Notes under the pieces: model-generated
The model's database searches: none
What the model was told of the DNA's origin: nothing
Seen by the model: the letters and a program-made list of their open reading frames with translations, nothing else
IMG/VR virus record: IMGVR_UViG_3300023301_000025
Location: 1-43,176 of that record
DNA from: a virus
Length of the DNA stretch: 43,176 bases
Reading direction: 5' to 3' (one strand)
Made by a program: the position numbers and the translations under genes
Part shown: in pieces, positions 15,542 to 24,716 of the stretch
Layout: each line of letters begins with the position of its first letter
How positions within the stretch are numbered: position 1 is the stretch's first letter

Positions 15542-17176
15542 ATGGGGAAAGTACAGCTAACAAGTTATGTGAATAAGCAAGCGATACGAGAAGTATTGGG
15601 CTGCTTTATTCAAAAACCTTCTTTAATGAGGGATTATAAAACATCTAAGAATGACTTTCCAGAAACGTTTCATAAACTTATATTTGCTTCGATGAGTAAT
15701 CTTTATAAAAACGGAGCTGAGAATATTGATGCAGTGGCTATAGACGAATACCTCTCACACTATGAAACACAATATAAACTATTTGAAAAGAATTTAGGGA
15801 CAGACTATATTAGCGATGTTGAAGAACTTGCCAATCCAGTGAACATTAAATATTACCATGACCAACTAAAAAAGTTCTCTCTTTTGAGAAGGTATGTTGA
15901 GTTTGGCGTTGATGTTTCAGAATATTTCAATCCTAGTGAAATTGACCCTGTTACTGTTGAAAATCAGATAGACAATCTGGACAACAGTTCAATACAAGAC
16001 ATAGTAAACCACTACAAAAAGAAGCACCTTGAAATAGTATCTCCATTTACAATATCAGAAGGTAGAGATGGAAAAAAAGCGGGAGTTGGGGGAGCTGAGC
16101 AAAAAGAGAAGTGGAAAAATGATACTGCTTGGGGAATAGGATATGCCAGTGCTTATCTAACAACAGCACTTCACGGTTTAAGGAGAGGAAGATTCACTGT
16201 AAAATCTGCCGGTAGTGGTATTGGTAAAACCCGTACTGCAATATCAGATATAGGATGTTCGTGTTCACCATACTTGTATGATAAGAAATTAGGGAAATGG
16301 TTAAGAAATGCAAACGGTATAGATAACGGAGTATTATACATAGGAACTGAAATGGAACTACTAGAAGAGATAGACCCTATCCTTTGGGCTTACATAGCTG
16401 ACGTAGCTCAAGACCATATTGAATTTAATATGTATGAGGAAGGTGAGGAGGCAAGAGTAGATGAAGCAATAAGGATATTAGAAGAAGACGCTAACATTTG
16501 GTTTGAATATGTTCCTCAGTATGACTCAGAAATGTTATACGAAATTGTTGAGGAGCATAAGATAAAACACAATATTAACCATGTATTTTTCGACTATATC
16601 CACACGACTGTTGAGCTGTTGAGTGAATTTTCAGCCCAATCAAAAACAAGGATGGTAGTAAGAGAAGACCAAGTTTTAGCAGGGTTATCAAGTAAATTGA
16701 AAACTCTTGCAAAAAGGTTTGATGTATCATTTGACAGCTCTACTCAAATCAGCGGTGATTATAAAAATGATAATAACAGAGATGAAACTATTGTGCGAGG
16801 TGCGAAAGCAATAATTGACAAAAGTGACAACGCTTTAATCGCAATGCCACCATCTGAAAAAGAATTGAAAAAGGTTGAGCCGATATTGAGAAGTATGATA
16901 GGATGCCCCACTCCAAATTTAGTATATTCTTTATACAAAAACAGAGGTGGGAAATGGAATAAAATCAAAATATGGCTTTATGTGGATTATGGAACAATGA
17001 GAACCTATGACCTGTTTGTAACAGACTATGAGTATCGCCTAGATGGTGACAAAGTTAAGGGAATGGAGAAAACGTATATCAATATAGAAGATGCTGAAGT
17101 AGTCAGTGAAGAACCAATTAAGATTCCCATTGACGCTCTGCCTAAGAAAATAATTGATGATTTGCTAGACGTTTAA
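15542..17176 (+). CDS. DnaB-like replicative helicase
   Basis: A 544-aa protein. The N-terminal helical domain (1-165) resembles DnaB N domains (IREVLGCFIQKPSLM...). The RecA-like motor has Walker A SAGSGIGKTRT (222-232), GTEME (268-272) and Walker B HVFFDYIHT (347-355), then arginine-rich RTMVVREDQVLAGLSSKLKTLAKRFDV, as in DnaB motif 3/4 regions. It would unwind DNA 5'-3' at the fork. It is followed by primase with a 12-bp gap; this pairing matches SPbeta yorI-yorJ. Confidence 0.85.
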   Translation: MGKVQLTSYVNKQAIREVLGCFIQKPSLMRDYKTSKNDFPETFHKLIFASMSNLYKNGAENIDAVAIDEYLSHYETQYKLFEKNLGTDYISDVEELANPVNIKYYHDQLKKFSLLRRYVEFGVDVSEYFNPSEIDPVTVENQIDNLDNSSIQDIVNHYKKKHLEIVSPFTISEGRDGKKAGVGGAEQKEKWKNDTAWGIGYASAYLTTALHGLRRGRFTVKSAGSGIGKTRTAISDIGCSCSPYLYDKKLGKWLRNANGIDNGVLYIGTEMELLEEIDPILWAYIADVAQDHIEFNMYEEGEEARVDEAIRILEEDANIWFEYVPQYDSEMLYEIVEEHKIKHNINHVFFDYIHTTVELLSEFSAQSKTRMVVREDQVLAGLSSKLKTLAKRFDVSFDSSTQISGDYKNDNNRDETIVRGAKAIIDKSDNALIAMPPSEKELKKVEPILRSMIGCPTPNLVYSLYKNRGGKWNKIKIWLYVDYGTMRTYDLFVTDYEYRLDGDKVKGMEKTYINIEDAEVVSEEPIKIPIDALPKKIIDDLLDV

Positions 17177-17188
17177 GGAGGATGTGAA

Positions 17189-18316
17189 ATGTATGATAAA
17201 GAGTCCATCCTTGAGAAGATAACTGAAGAAGACGTTCTGGAAATAATGAAGAATTTTAATGCGTTCCCATTTGGAGAGTTCAAAGAGAATGAGATATGGT
17301 TCAGCACTGTTTGTCATGGAGGAGGTAGCCATAAGCTATGCTATTTCAGAGATTCAAAAACATTTAATTGTTATACCAATTGTGGGAAAATGAGTCTGTT
17401 TGATTTTGTAGCTAAAGTTGCAAATTGCAAAACCTTTGGGGAATCATTAGGTTTTGTTGCAAATGCAATAGGGTTGAATAGTAGAGTGGGGTTTAATTCA
17501 AAACCTATCTACAACAGTAATAAACGAGAGCTTTCTGAAATAAACAAATACATAGCGATGAGAAACAAAACCCGAACATCTTTAACCCATTTACCACCAT
17601 TTGACACTGGGAAACTTTTAGACTATTTTGAAAGCGATGTGTTTTATAATGGATGGGTTAATGAAGGTATTTCTATCTCAACAATGGAATTTTTCAAAAT
17701 AAAATGGTATGAGTTAGAAAAGCATATTATCATTATGCATTTAAATATGCTAGGGGAAATTGTGGGTGTTAGAAGACGTAGTTTACAGGAAAGAGATAAG
17801 GCTAATAAATATATGCCAGTGATTGTTGAAGGTGTGGTTTATAAGCACTCTCTCAATAAGAACTTTTACGGGCTATATGAGCATTTAAAGGGTATTAAAA
17901 AATTCAAAAAAGTTGTGATTGTAGAGTCAGAAAAGAGTGTTCTATTGGCACATGAGTATTATGGTGAGGATGCCTTTGTTATAGCCACTTGTGGATTTAA
18001 CGTTAGCAACTGGCATAGAAACATACTATTAACTTTAGGTGTTAAGGAAGTGATACTTGGATTTGACAAGGACTTTGAGGTATTGGATTTTGAAGACTCT
18101 GGTGATGACGAGAGCGATGATTCTGCTAGGTTTGACCATTATGTTAAACGTTTATACTCAATCGCTTATAAATTTGCACCGTTCTTCACAACGTATGTGT
18201 TATGGGATAGATTCGGGAAACTAGATAAAAAAGACTCTCCTTTTGATAAGGGGAAAGAGACATTAGAGTTTTTAATGAAAAATAAAGTTGAAATAACAAC
18301 TAATAGAGAGGACTGA
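17189..18316 (+). CDS. DnaG-type DNA primase
   Basis: A 375-aa protein. The N-terminal zinc module has C42, H43/H48, C51 and FNCYTNCG (C61, C65), as in CHC2-type primases. The TOPRIM domain shows VVIVESEKSVLLA (E246) and GFDKDFE (D293, D295), the metal-binding acidic residues for RNA primer synthesis. It is shorter than bacterial DnaG (about 600 aa), lacking a helicase-binding C-terminal domain. The gene sits between helicase and RecJ in one operon. Confidence 0.85.
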   Translation: MYDKESILEKITEEDVLEIMKNFNAFPFGEFKENEIWFSTVCHGGGSHKLCYFRDSKTFNCYTNCGKMSLFDFVAKVANCKTFGESLGFVANAIGLNSRVGFNSKPIYNSNKRELSEINKYIAMRNKTRTSLTHLPPFDTGKLLDYFESDVFYNGWVNEGISISTMEFFKIKWYELEKHIIIMHLNMLGEIVGVRRRSLQERDKANKYMPVIVEGVVYKHSLNKNFYGLYEHLKGIKKFKKVVIVESEKSVLLAHEYYGEDAFVIATCGFNVSNWHRNILLTLGVKEVILGFDKDFEVLDFEDSGDDESDDSARFDHYVKRLYSIAYKFAPFFTTYVLWDRFGKLDKKDSPFDKGKETLEFLMKNKVEITTNRED

Positions 18317-20248
18317 TTGGAATTAATGGAAAAATTAAAATATAAAGTTTTGCGTGATTATGAGTTTAGTACTGAAGATGATTTTTTAGATACCATACTA
18401 AAAGCCGCAGGAGTTGAGAATGTAAAAGAGTTTTTAAATGTTCGAAAGGGGCATACTCACGACCCATTCTTGCTTAAAAATATAAAAGAGGGAATAGAGC
18501 TACTGCACAATAGTATTGGAAAAGGCAAGAAAGTGTATCTACAAGTTGATTGCGATGTTGATGGTTACACTTCCAGTTCTTACATATATCAATTCATAAA
18601 AGAGATTGCACCGGATACAGAAATAGTCTATGGGATGCATTACAAAAAAGAACACGGTATATTTTTTACCGATATTGAAAAGATAGAAGGTTTAGATTTA
18701 ATCATAGTGCCAGATGCGGGTTCGGATTCAATCGAAGACTGTAAACAGATAAAAAAGGTTATGAAAGTTCCCGTGTTAATTATAGACCATCACGAAATAG
18801 TAAAGGAAATTTACAAATATGCTACACTTGTAAATTGTACAGATGGTGTTTATCCAAACAGAAATCTTTCTGGAGTCGGGGTAGTGCATAAATTTTGTTT
18901 AGCATATTGCGAACAGTATGAGCTTCCTATTGAAACATGTGATAGATATTTAGATTTAGTATCTTTAGGAATGATTGCAGATAGTATAGATATGCGAGAT
19001 TTAGAAACCCGTTATTATACATTAGAAGGATTGAAAGATGAGAACAAACACAATTCATTCATTAATGAGATAGCTGAACGTTTTGCAGAGGACATGAAGT
19101 TAGGGCATACTATTACATCTTATGGTTGGGTAATTGCACCAAAGATAAATGCAGTAGTTAGATACGGCAAAGAACAGGAACAAATTGACCTGTTTAGAGC
19201 CTTTATAGGTGAGTTTGATGATACGGTTTACCAACCTCGCAGAAAAGTCAAAACAGACCCTAAGCCAGAAACGGAAATACATAGTTTACAAAAAACAATG
19301 GCAAGAGTTGCAAGTAACGTAAAGCAACGACAGGATACACAGGTTAGGAATTTCATGGTAAAGCTTGATAGAAAAATAGTAGATGAGAAACTAGATAAGG
19401 ATAGTGTTATCATACTTGATGCCGGAGAGATTCTAACTGTAAAATCCGTAAGTGGTTTGGTAGCCAATAAGTTAATGGACAAATATAAACGACCAATTGT
19501 CATTTTAAAGCCAATGAGTACTGAGTTAGGGGATAAAGATGATGAAAATGAAGTGTTTGCAGATGATGGAAGTAAAGTACTTGTAAAAGATACGGCTACA
19601 CTGCTCGCAGAAGAGGATGCTAAAATTGAAAGATTTGGTGGTTCTGCTAGAGGTTTTGAAAGTGAAGCTATTCCAGATTTCAGACAATTCCTATTAGATT
19701 TAAACCTGTTTGATAAATGTGCAGGTCATCCTATGGCGTTTGGAATAGAGTTAAAAAAAGAAAATGTTCAAATAGCAAGAGATAAGTGTAATTCACTAGT
19801 CAATATTGACGACTTGGTAACTATACATGAAGTTGACTATTCCATAAAAGCTAAAAATCTAACCTCAAAAGGTATTGTAGATGTGGCGAATGCGTATCAG
19901 GTATGGGGGAATAAGGTAAGCGAACCAACCTTTGCTATTACTGATATTGATATCACAGGTGCGGATATTCTCGCCTTTGGTGAAAACAACGGATTTGTGA
20001 AGTTTAAGTATAAAGATATCGGCTTTATCAAAAAGTACTGTAAGAAGGGTGTGTATGAAGATATTTCTCTAAAGGACAGGAATACACTAGGAGAAAATAC
20101 TAAACCTTTAAAGTTAACTATAATAGGAACTTTTGTGTTTAATGAGTATCAAGGAGTCAGATACCCTCAAATTAATATTAAGAAATACTATACCGAGGAA
20201 AGGTTTGAAAAAGCAAGTGTAGACATGGACATTGATGATATATTCTAA
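18317..20248 (+). CDS. RecJ-like DHH single-strand exonuclease
   Basis: A 643-aa protein. I start at TTG 18317, 5 nt after GAGAGGA; ATG 18326 is possible but 14 nt away. DHH phosphoesterase motifs: VDCDVDG (D78, D80, D82), VPDAGS (D133) and IIDHHE (157-159). A DHHA1-type C-terminal half contains RFGGSARGFESEAIPDF and AGHPMAFGIEL. RecJ degrades single-stranded DNA 5'-3'. Placement directly before the polymerase matches SPbeta yorK-yorL and suggests a job in primer/Okazaki processing or recombination. Confidence 0.85.
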   Translation: MELMEKLKYKVLRDYEFSTEDDFLDTILKAAGVENVKEFLNVRKGHTHDPFLLKNIKEGIELLHNSIGKGKKVYLQVDCDVDGYTSSSYIYQFIKEIAPDTEIVYGMHYKKEHGIFFTDIEKIEGLDLIIVPDAGSDSIEDCKQIKKVMKVPVLIIDHHEIVKEIYKYATLVNCTDGVYPNRNLSGVGVVHKFCLAYCEQYELPIETCDRYLDLVSLGMIADSIDMRDLETRYYTLEGLKDENKHNSFINEIAERFAEDMKLGHTITSYGWVIAPKINAVVRYGKEQEQIDLFRAFIGEFDDTVYQPRRKVKTDPKPETEIHSLQKTMARVASNVKQRQDTQVRNFMVKLDRKIVDEKLDKDSVIILDAGEILTVKSVSGLVANKLMDKYKRPIVILKPMSTELGDKDDENEVFADDGSKVLVKDTATLLAEEDAKIERFGGSARGFESEAIPDFRQFLLDLNLFDKCAGHPMAFGIELKKENVQIARDKCNSLVNIDDLVTIHEVDYSIKAKNLTSKGIVDVANAYQVWGNKVSEPTFAITDIDITGADILAFGENNGFVKFKYKDIGFIKKYCKKGVYEDISLKDRNTLGENTKPLKLTIIGTFVFNEYQGVRYPQINIKKYYTEERFEKASVDMDIDDIF

Positions 20249-20249
20249 A

Positions 20250-20265
20250 GATAAAATATAAAATA
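20250..20265 (+). repeat. recurring AT-rich motif, perfect copy
   Basis: GATAAAATATAAAATA begins 2 bp after the RecJ stop and ends 3 bp before AGGAGG, the ribosome site of the polymerase gene, leaving no room for a normal promoter. Confidence 0.85.
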
Positions 20266-20279
20266 ATAGGAGGAAAAAT

Positions 20280-21794
20280 GTGAAAGATAAAGACAGAGAT
20301 AAAGATAAAAACAATTTAGATTTTATGAGTACGCATAATCATACAGAAGATTCTAATTTTAGATTAAAAGATTGTATCATTAGAGCTGAAGATTTGGTTA
20401 ATAGGGCAATTGAGTTGGGCTATAAGGGAGTATGTGTTACAGACCATGAATCATTATCTTCTCACATTCGAATCCTACAAAGGTACACTTTTCTTAAAAA
20501 GCTTAAAGTAAAATACTTAAATGCTGTTAAAAATAATGAATTGGGTGAAATCGAGAAGGATAAGGATATGAAGAAAAACTTATCCTTATTGAAGAAAATG
20601 CCGGATGATTTTAAACTTGGGCTTGGAAATGAGATTTACTTAATTGATGATATGAATGATGTCACAGTGAATTATGAATCCGGAGTCACTAAACACTGGC
20701 ATTTTATATTGATAGCAAAGAATAAAAAAGGACATGAGCAATTAAGACAAATCTCATCCCAGAGCGCTTGGAAAAACTGGTTTAGACAAGGTAGAGTGGA
20801 GCGTGTTCCAACTATTAAATCAGAGCTAGAGAACATCGTAGGGGATGATAAAGGGAATATTATTGCTACGAGTGCCTGTTTAGGTGGGGAGCTGCCTAAC
20901 CATATTCTCTCATATTTCAGAGATGGCAACCAAGAATCAAAAATAAAAATACATAACTTTATCACTTGGGGAATCAATACTTTTGGAAAAGAGAACTTTT
21001 TTATAGAGTTAGCTCCTACACTGGAATCTCCCCAAGAGGATATATTGGAAACACACTCACAAATTACGTTTAATAGAAATGCAGTTAAAATAGCAAAAAG
21101 CTACGGTTTAAAATGCACTGTAGCAACCGACAGTCACTATTTAGAGAAAGACCATAGGAAAGTCCATGAGGCGTATCTAAATGCCGATGATGATAACTCA
21201 AATAACAGAGAGTTAGGAGATTTCTACGCAACCACCTATATGATGGAGACAGAAGAGATAGTTGAGCTTTTGAGTAGCCATTTAGAATCGGAAGATGTAG
21301 AAGACTGTTTCAAAGGGACTATGGAGATTCACAGTATGATTGAAGATTACAATTTATCACATTCTGTAATTGTTCCTAGAGACAAGAACATTCCAGACTT
21401 TGAAGTAGTAGGTTTGTTTAAAGATTGGTATAAAGCTTGTCCTTATATCAAGCTATTTGCTGAATCTGAAGACATTCAAGAACGATATTTTTTATACAAA
21501 TGTGAAGAAGGGTTTGTAAATAAGAAACAATCTTTAAATGAAAAAAATATAAAACGTATCAATATAGAGATGGAAGAGATTTGGAAATCATCGGAGAAGA
21601 TTAATATGAGAATCGCTCCTTACTACATTCTAGTAGAAGCATTGGTGAATAAAATTATGTGGAAAGTCTCATATGTTGGGATTGCCAGAGGTAGCGTTAC
21701 AGGTTTTTATACTGCTTACCTAATGGATATTACACAAATGAATCCACTTGATTACAACTTACCACATTGGCGACATTTGAGTTCTGAAAGACCT
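20280..21794 (+). CDS. dnaE: DNA polymerase III alpha (DnaE type), exon 1
   Basis: Starts with GTG 20280 after AGGAGG. Exon 1 encodes 505 residues. The N-terminal PHP domain shows THNHTEDS (H19, H21), VTDHESL (about 52-58) and TDSHYLEKDHRKVHEAYL. The start of the palm follows, with ARGSVTGFYTAYLMDITQMNPLDYNL and ending HLSSERP. Splicing to 22137 gives SSERP-ELPDIDID and a predicted polymerase of 1,364 aa, a normal DnaE size. Without splicing, translation ends at a TAA in the intron after 507 residues. It is the replicative polymerase of the element and follows RecJ as in SPbeta yorK-yorL. Confidence 0.9.
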
Positions 21795-22136
21795 TTGGTA
21801 TAAGAGGGTCATGTAGTAGTAATATTACATAAAAACTTTGTGAACTGCTTGAATGGCAGGTGCACATCTTACGTTAGTAGCTATAGGAAATGATAGTTAA
21901 AAGATGTGCTAACAGGGGAAGCCTATAGCAACTGTCGTGAGACAGACGTACGGTAATCCTGTGCCAAGCTGTGCTACACAATAGCACGGAAGGTCTAACG
22001 ACTATCGAAAACACACCTAAAATATAGGTGGAAGTGAGTAGAGTAGAGCTGATTTAATCACAGTTCGAAGCGCAAAGCCCCATTTTAAATGGGTGAAGAT
22101 ATAGTCTATTCCCTATAGAAATATGGGGTAGAGAAG
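21795..22136 (+). other. ORF-less group I intron in the polymerase gene
   Basis: 342 nt with clear group I core elements: CGGTAATCCTGTGCCAAGC (21950-21970 region, P/Q), GAAGGTCTAACGACTATCG (R/S) and GAAGATATAGTCT (P8-P7 end). P1 is formed by 5'-exon GACCT (21790-21794) with GGGTC (21806-21810), giving the required U-G pair at the splice site. A P9 stem, CCCTATA-GAAA-TATGGGG, precedes the terminal G (22136). Removing exactly 21795-22136 restores the expected ERPELPDIDID. No homing endonuclease is encoded, so current mobility is unlikely. Confidence 0.93.
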
Positions 22137-24716
22137 GAATTGCCAGACATAGATATTGACACAGAAGCATCTAAGAGACATCAAATATTTGCTTCTATGA
22201 AAGAGTATTACGGAGTTGAGAATGTTCTTAATATTTTAACTCTAAAAACAGAAGGAACTAAAAGTACGGTTCAAACAGCATGTAGAGGTTTAGGAATAGA
22301 CAGCGACACTTCTCAATCTATTGCAGATATGATTCCGTTTGAAAGAGGAGCTAACTGGTCTTTAACTGATTGTTTTACAGGTAATGATGGGAAAGACAGA
22401 CATCCAGTTAAAGAGTTTATCGCTGAAATTGATAAGTATGAAGACTTAAAAGACGTAATGCTGATGATTGAAGGGTTAGTATGTGGAAGGTCTATACATG
22501 CTTCTGGTGTGTATATATTTGAAAATGGATACCTAGCACAGAACAGTAAAATGAAAGCCCCTAATGGAACTGACATCACAGCTTGGACTATGCATGACTC
22601 AGATTGGGCAGGAGGATTAAAGGTTGACTGTTTAACAATAAAGGCTTTAGATAAAATCCATACAACGGTAGACTTGCTTACAAAATACGGAATGATTGAA
22701 GCTGAAGGGACAATAAAAGAAACTTACACTAAATATATCCATCCAGACGTACTTGAATATAGAGATTCTGAAATGTGGAAAATGATAGCTGAGAATAGTT
22801 TGATTGATGCGTTTCAATTTGATACAGATGTAGGGTCAAACGCAGGTAAGAGAGTAAAACCAACGTCTTTGCCAGAGCTAGCAGTTGCAAACTCATTGAT
22901 GAGATTAATGGCTGATTATGGAGATGAACAACCTATTGATATTTATGTAAAGAATAAAAATGACATAAGCCTCTGGTATAAAGAAATGACTGAATGGGGA
23001 TTAACTGAAGAAGAGGTAAAAACTTTAGAGCCGCACTTACTTCCTGTTTATGGAGTGGCTGATACTCAAGAAGTTGTAATGAAATTAACGATGGATAAAA
23101 AGATTGCAAACTTTAATGTAGCAGAGGCTAATAAAATGAGAAAAGCTATTGCTAAAAAAGACCCTAAGATATTACAAGAGGTTCAAGACTTGTTTAGTGA
23201 AAAAGCAAAGGAGACAGGAACTAGGAATGAATTAATTTCTTATGTTTGGGGAGTACAAATCAAACGTCAGCTTGGGTATTCATTTTCCATGAACCATACT
23301 TTCCCCTACAGTGGGATATGCGTTCAAGAATTAAACCTTGCACATAGGTTTGATAAGATATTTTGGAACACAGCTTGCTTAACTGTAAATGCAGGAGCAG
23401 ATGAGAGTAATGAAAACAATAAAAATACGGAATACGGTAAGATAGCGAAAGCCATTGGAGAAATACAGAGTAAAGGTCAGATGATAGCACTTCCACATAT
23501 AAACAAAGCACAGTTTAGCTTTGCTCCAGATTTAACTACAAATGAAATAGTATTTGGGCTTAAAGGTATTTGTGGAATAGGTGATGATATTGCATCTGCA
23601 ATTATAGCCAACCAGCCATTTTCAAGTTTCAACGACTTTGTTATTAAAATGAAAAAGTACAAAGATAGTGACGCTGATAATAAATTTGGAGACAGTGCAA
23701 TTATTACTTTGATTAAAAGTGGTGCTTTTGATGAATTAACAGGTAAGAACAGAACTAAGATTATGGAAATGTTCATTAGAAGTATCTCAGAACCTTTGAA
23801 GAAATTAGATTTAAAACATATTCCTATACTTAATCAATTAGGACTACTGACAGAATCACAGACAAAGTTTGAATTAAGACTTTACGGTTTTAGGAAGTAC
23901 TTATATGCTCCTAAGTTTCTTGTAAAGCAGACCGGTAAATCTGACACCACAAAATATTACTCTTTAGACTCTAAGTTTGCAGAACCATTCTTCTTTAAGA
24001 ATTTTGAAACAAACATGATTGAGGATAAAGATTACGAGTATACGGAAGAGGGTTCAATTCTAGTTAAAAGAGGTAGTTTAGACAGAGAATATGATAAATT
24101 GGTCACACCTTTTAAAGAGAATACCCTAACTAAAAGCGATATTCTTGATAATGTCAATGAGTTTAGGTTCAAATCTAAGTGGGATGAAAAAGTAAGTGGA
24201 ACTATTTCAAAATGGGAAATGGACAGTTTATCATTTTACTACCATGAACATGAGCTTGAGTGTGTTGACAAAGAGGAAAACTTAATTGCTGATTATTATG
24301 AAATGCCAGAAATACCTATAATAACAGATAAGTATGTGTACAGAGGAAAAGAAAGACCAAGATTTCAGCTTTATAAAATTTGCGGAACAGTATTGGATAA
24401 AGATAAAAATAAAAGCACAGTAACAATATTGACACCCACAGGTGTTGTATCAGTTAAATTTTACAAAGGTCAATTTGGTTTCTACGACAAGCAAATATCT
24501 GAAGTTCTTGAGGGAGACACAAAGAAAACCGTTTTAGAAAAATCATGGTTCTCAAGGGGTTCTAAACTATTAGTAACTGGATTCAGAAGAGGAGACACTT
24601 TCATACCTAAGAAATATGTAGATTCAGCATTTAGACATACGTTGCAACTAATAACAGAAGTAAGTGATGGAGAATTAAAACTTCAAACAGAAAGGGCAGG
24701 ATACGAGGAGCAATGA
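22137..24716 (+). CDS. dnaE: DNA polymerase III alpha (DnaE type), exon 2
   Basis: 859 residues, starting ELPDIDIDTEASKRHQ. PDIDID holds the two catalytic aspartates of C-family polymerases, so the intron interrupts the gene one codon before its active site. Next come VENVLNILTLKTEGTKSTVQTACRGLG, a fingers region (GYSFSMNHTFPYSGICVQ), a helix-hairpin-helix-like stretch (FGLKGICGIGDDIASAI) and a C-terminal OB region (KICGTVLDKDKNKSTVTIL). An apparent TTG start at 22140 is only the spliced frame. The stop overlaps the start of the next gene (ATGA). Confidence 0.9.
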   Translation, partial: ELPDIDIDTEASKRHQIFASMKEYYGVENVLNILTLKTEGTKSTVQTACRGLGIDSDTSQSIADMIPFERGANWSLTDCFTGNDGKDRHPVKEFIAEIDKYEDLKDVMLMIEGLVCGRSIHASGVYIFENGYLAQNSKMKAPNGTDITAWTMHDSDWAGGLKVDCLTIKALDKIHTTVDLLTKYGMIEAEGTIKETYTKYIHPDVLEYRDSEMWKMIAENSLIDAFQFDTDVGSNAGKRVKPTSLPELAVANSLMRLMADYGDEQPIDIYVKNKNDISLWYKEMTEWGLTEEEVKTLEPHLLPVYGVADTQEVVMKLTMDKKIANFNVAEANKMRKAIAKKDPKILQEVQDLFSEKAKETGTRNELISYVWGVQIKRQLGYSFSMNHTFPYSGICVQELNLAHRFDKIFWNTACLTVNAGADESNENNKNTEYGKIAKAIGEIQSKGQMIALPHINKAQFSFAPDLTTNEIVFGLKGICGIGDDIASAIIANQPFSSFNDFVIKMKKYKDSDADNKFGDSAIITLIKSGAFDELTGKNRTKIMEMFIRSISEPLKKLDLKHIPILNQLGLLTESQTKFELRLYGFRKYLYAPKFLVKQTGKSDTTKYYSLDSKFAEPFFFKNFETNMIEDKDYEYTEEGSILVKRGSLDREYDKLVTPFKENTLTKSDILDNVNEFRFKSKWDEKVSGTISKWEMDSLSFYYHEHELECVDKEENLIADYYEMPEIPIITDKYVYRGKERPRFQLYKICGTVLDKDKNKSTVTILTPTGVVSVKFYKGQFGFYDKQISEVLEGDTKKTVLEKSWFSRGSKLLVTGFRRGDTFIPKKYVDSAFRHTLQLITEVSDGELKLQTERAGYEEQ

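Noticed and set aside
22050-22075. tRNA-like TTCGAAGC segment
   Set aside because: It lies in the group I intron and there is no acceptor stem or anticodon arm around it; I found no tRNA gene in the window.
22140-24716. Independent second polymerase gene starting at TTG 22140
   Set aside because: The frame lacks a ribosome site and begins inside the conserved active-site motif; group I intron removal joins it to exon 1.
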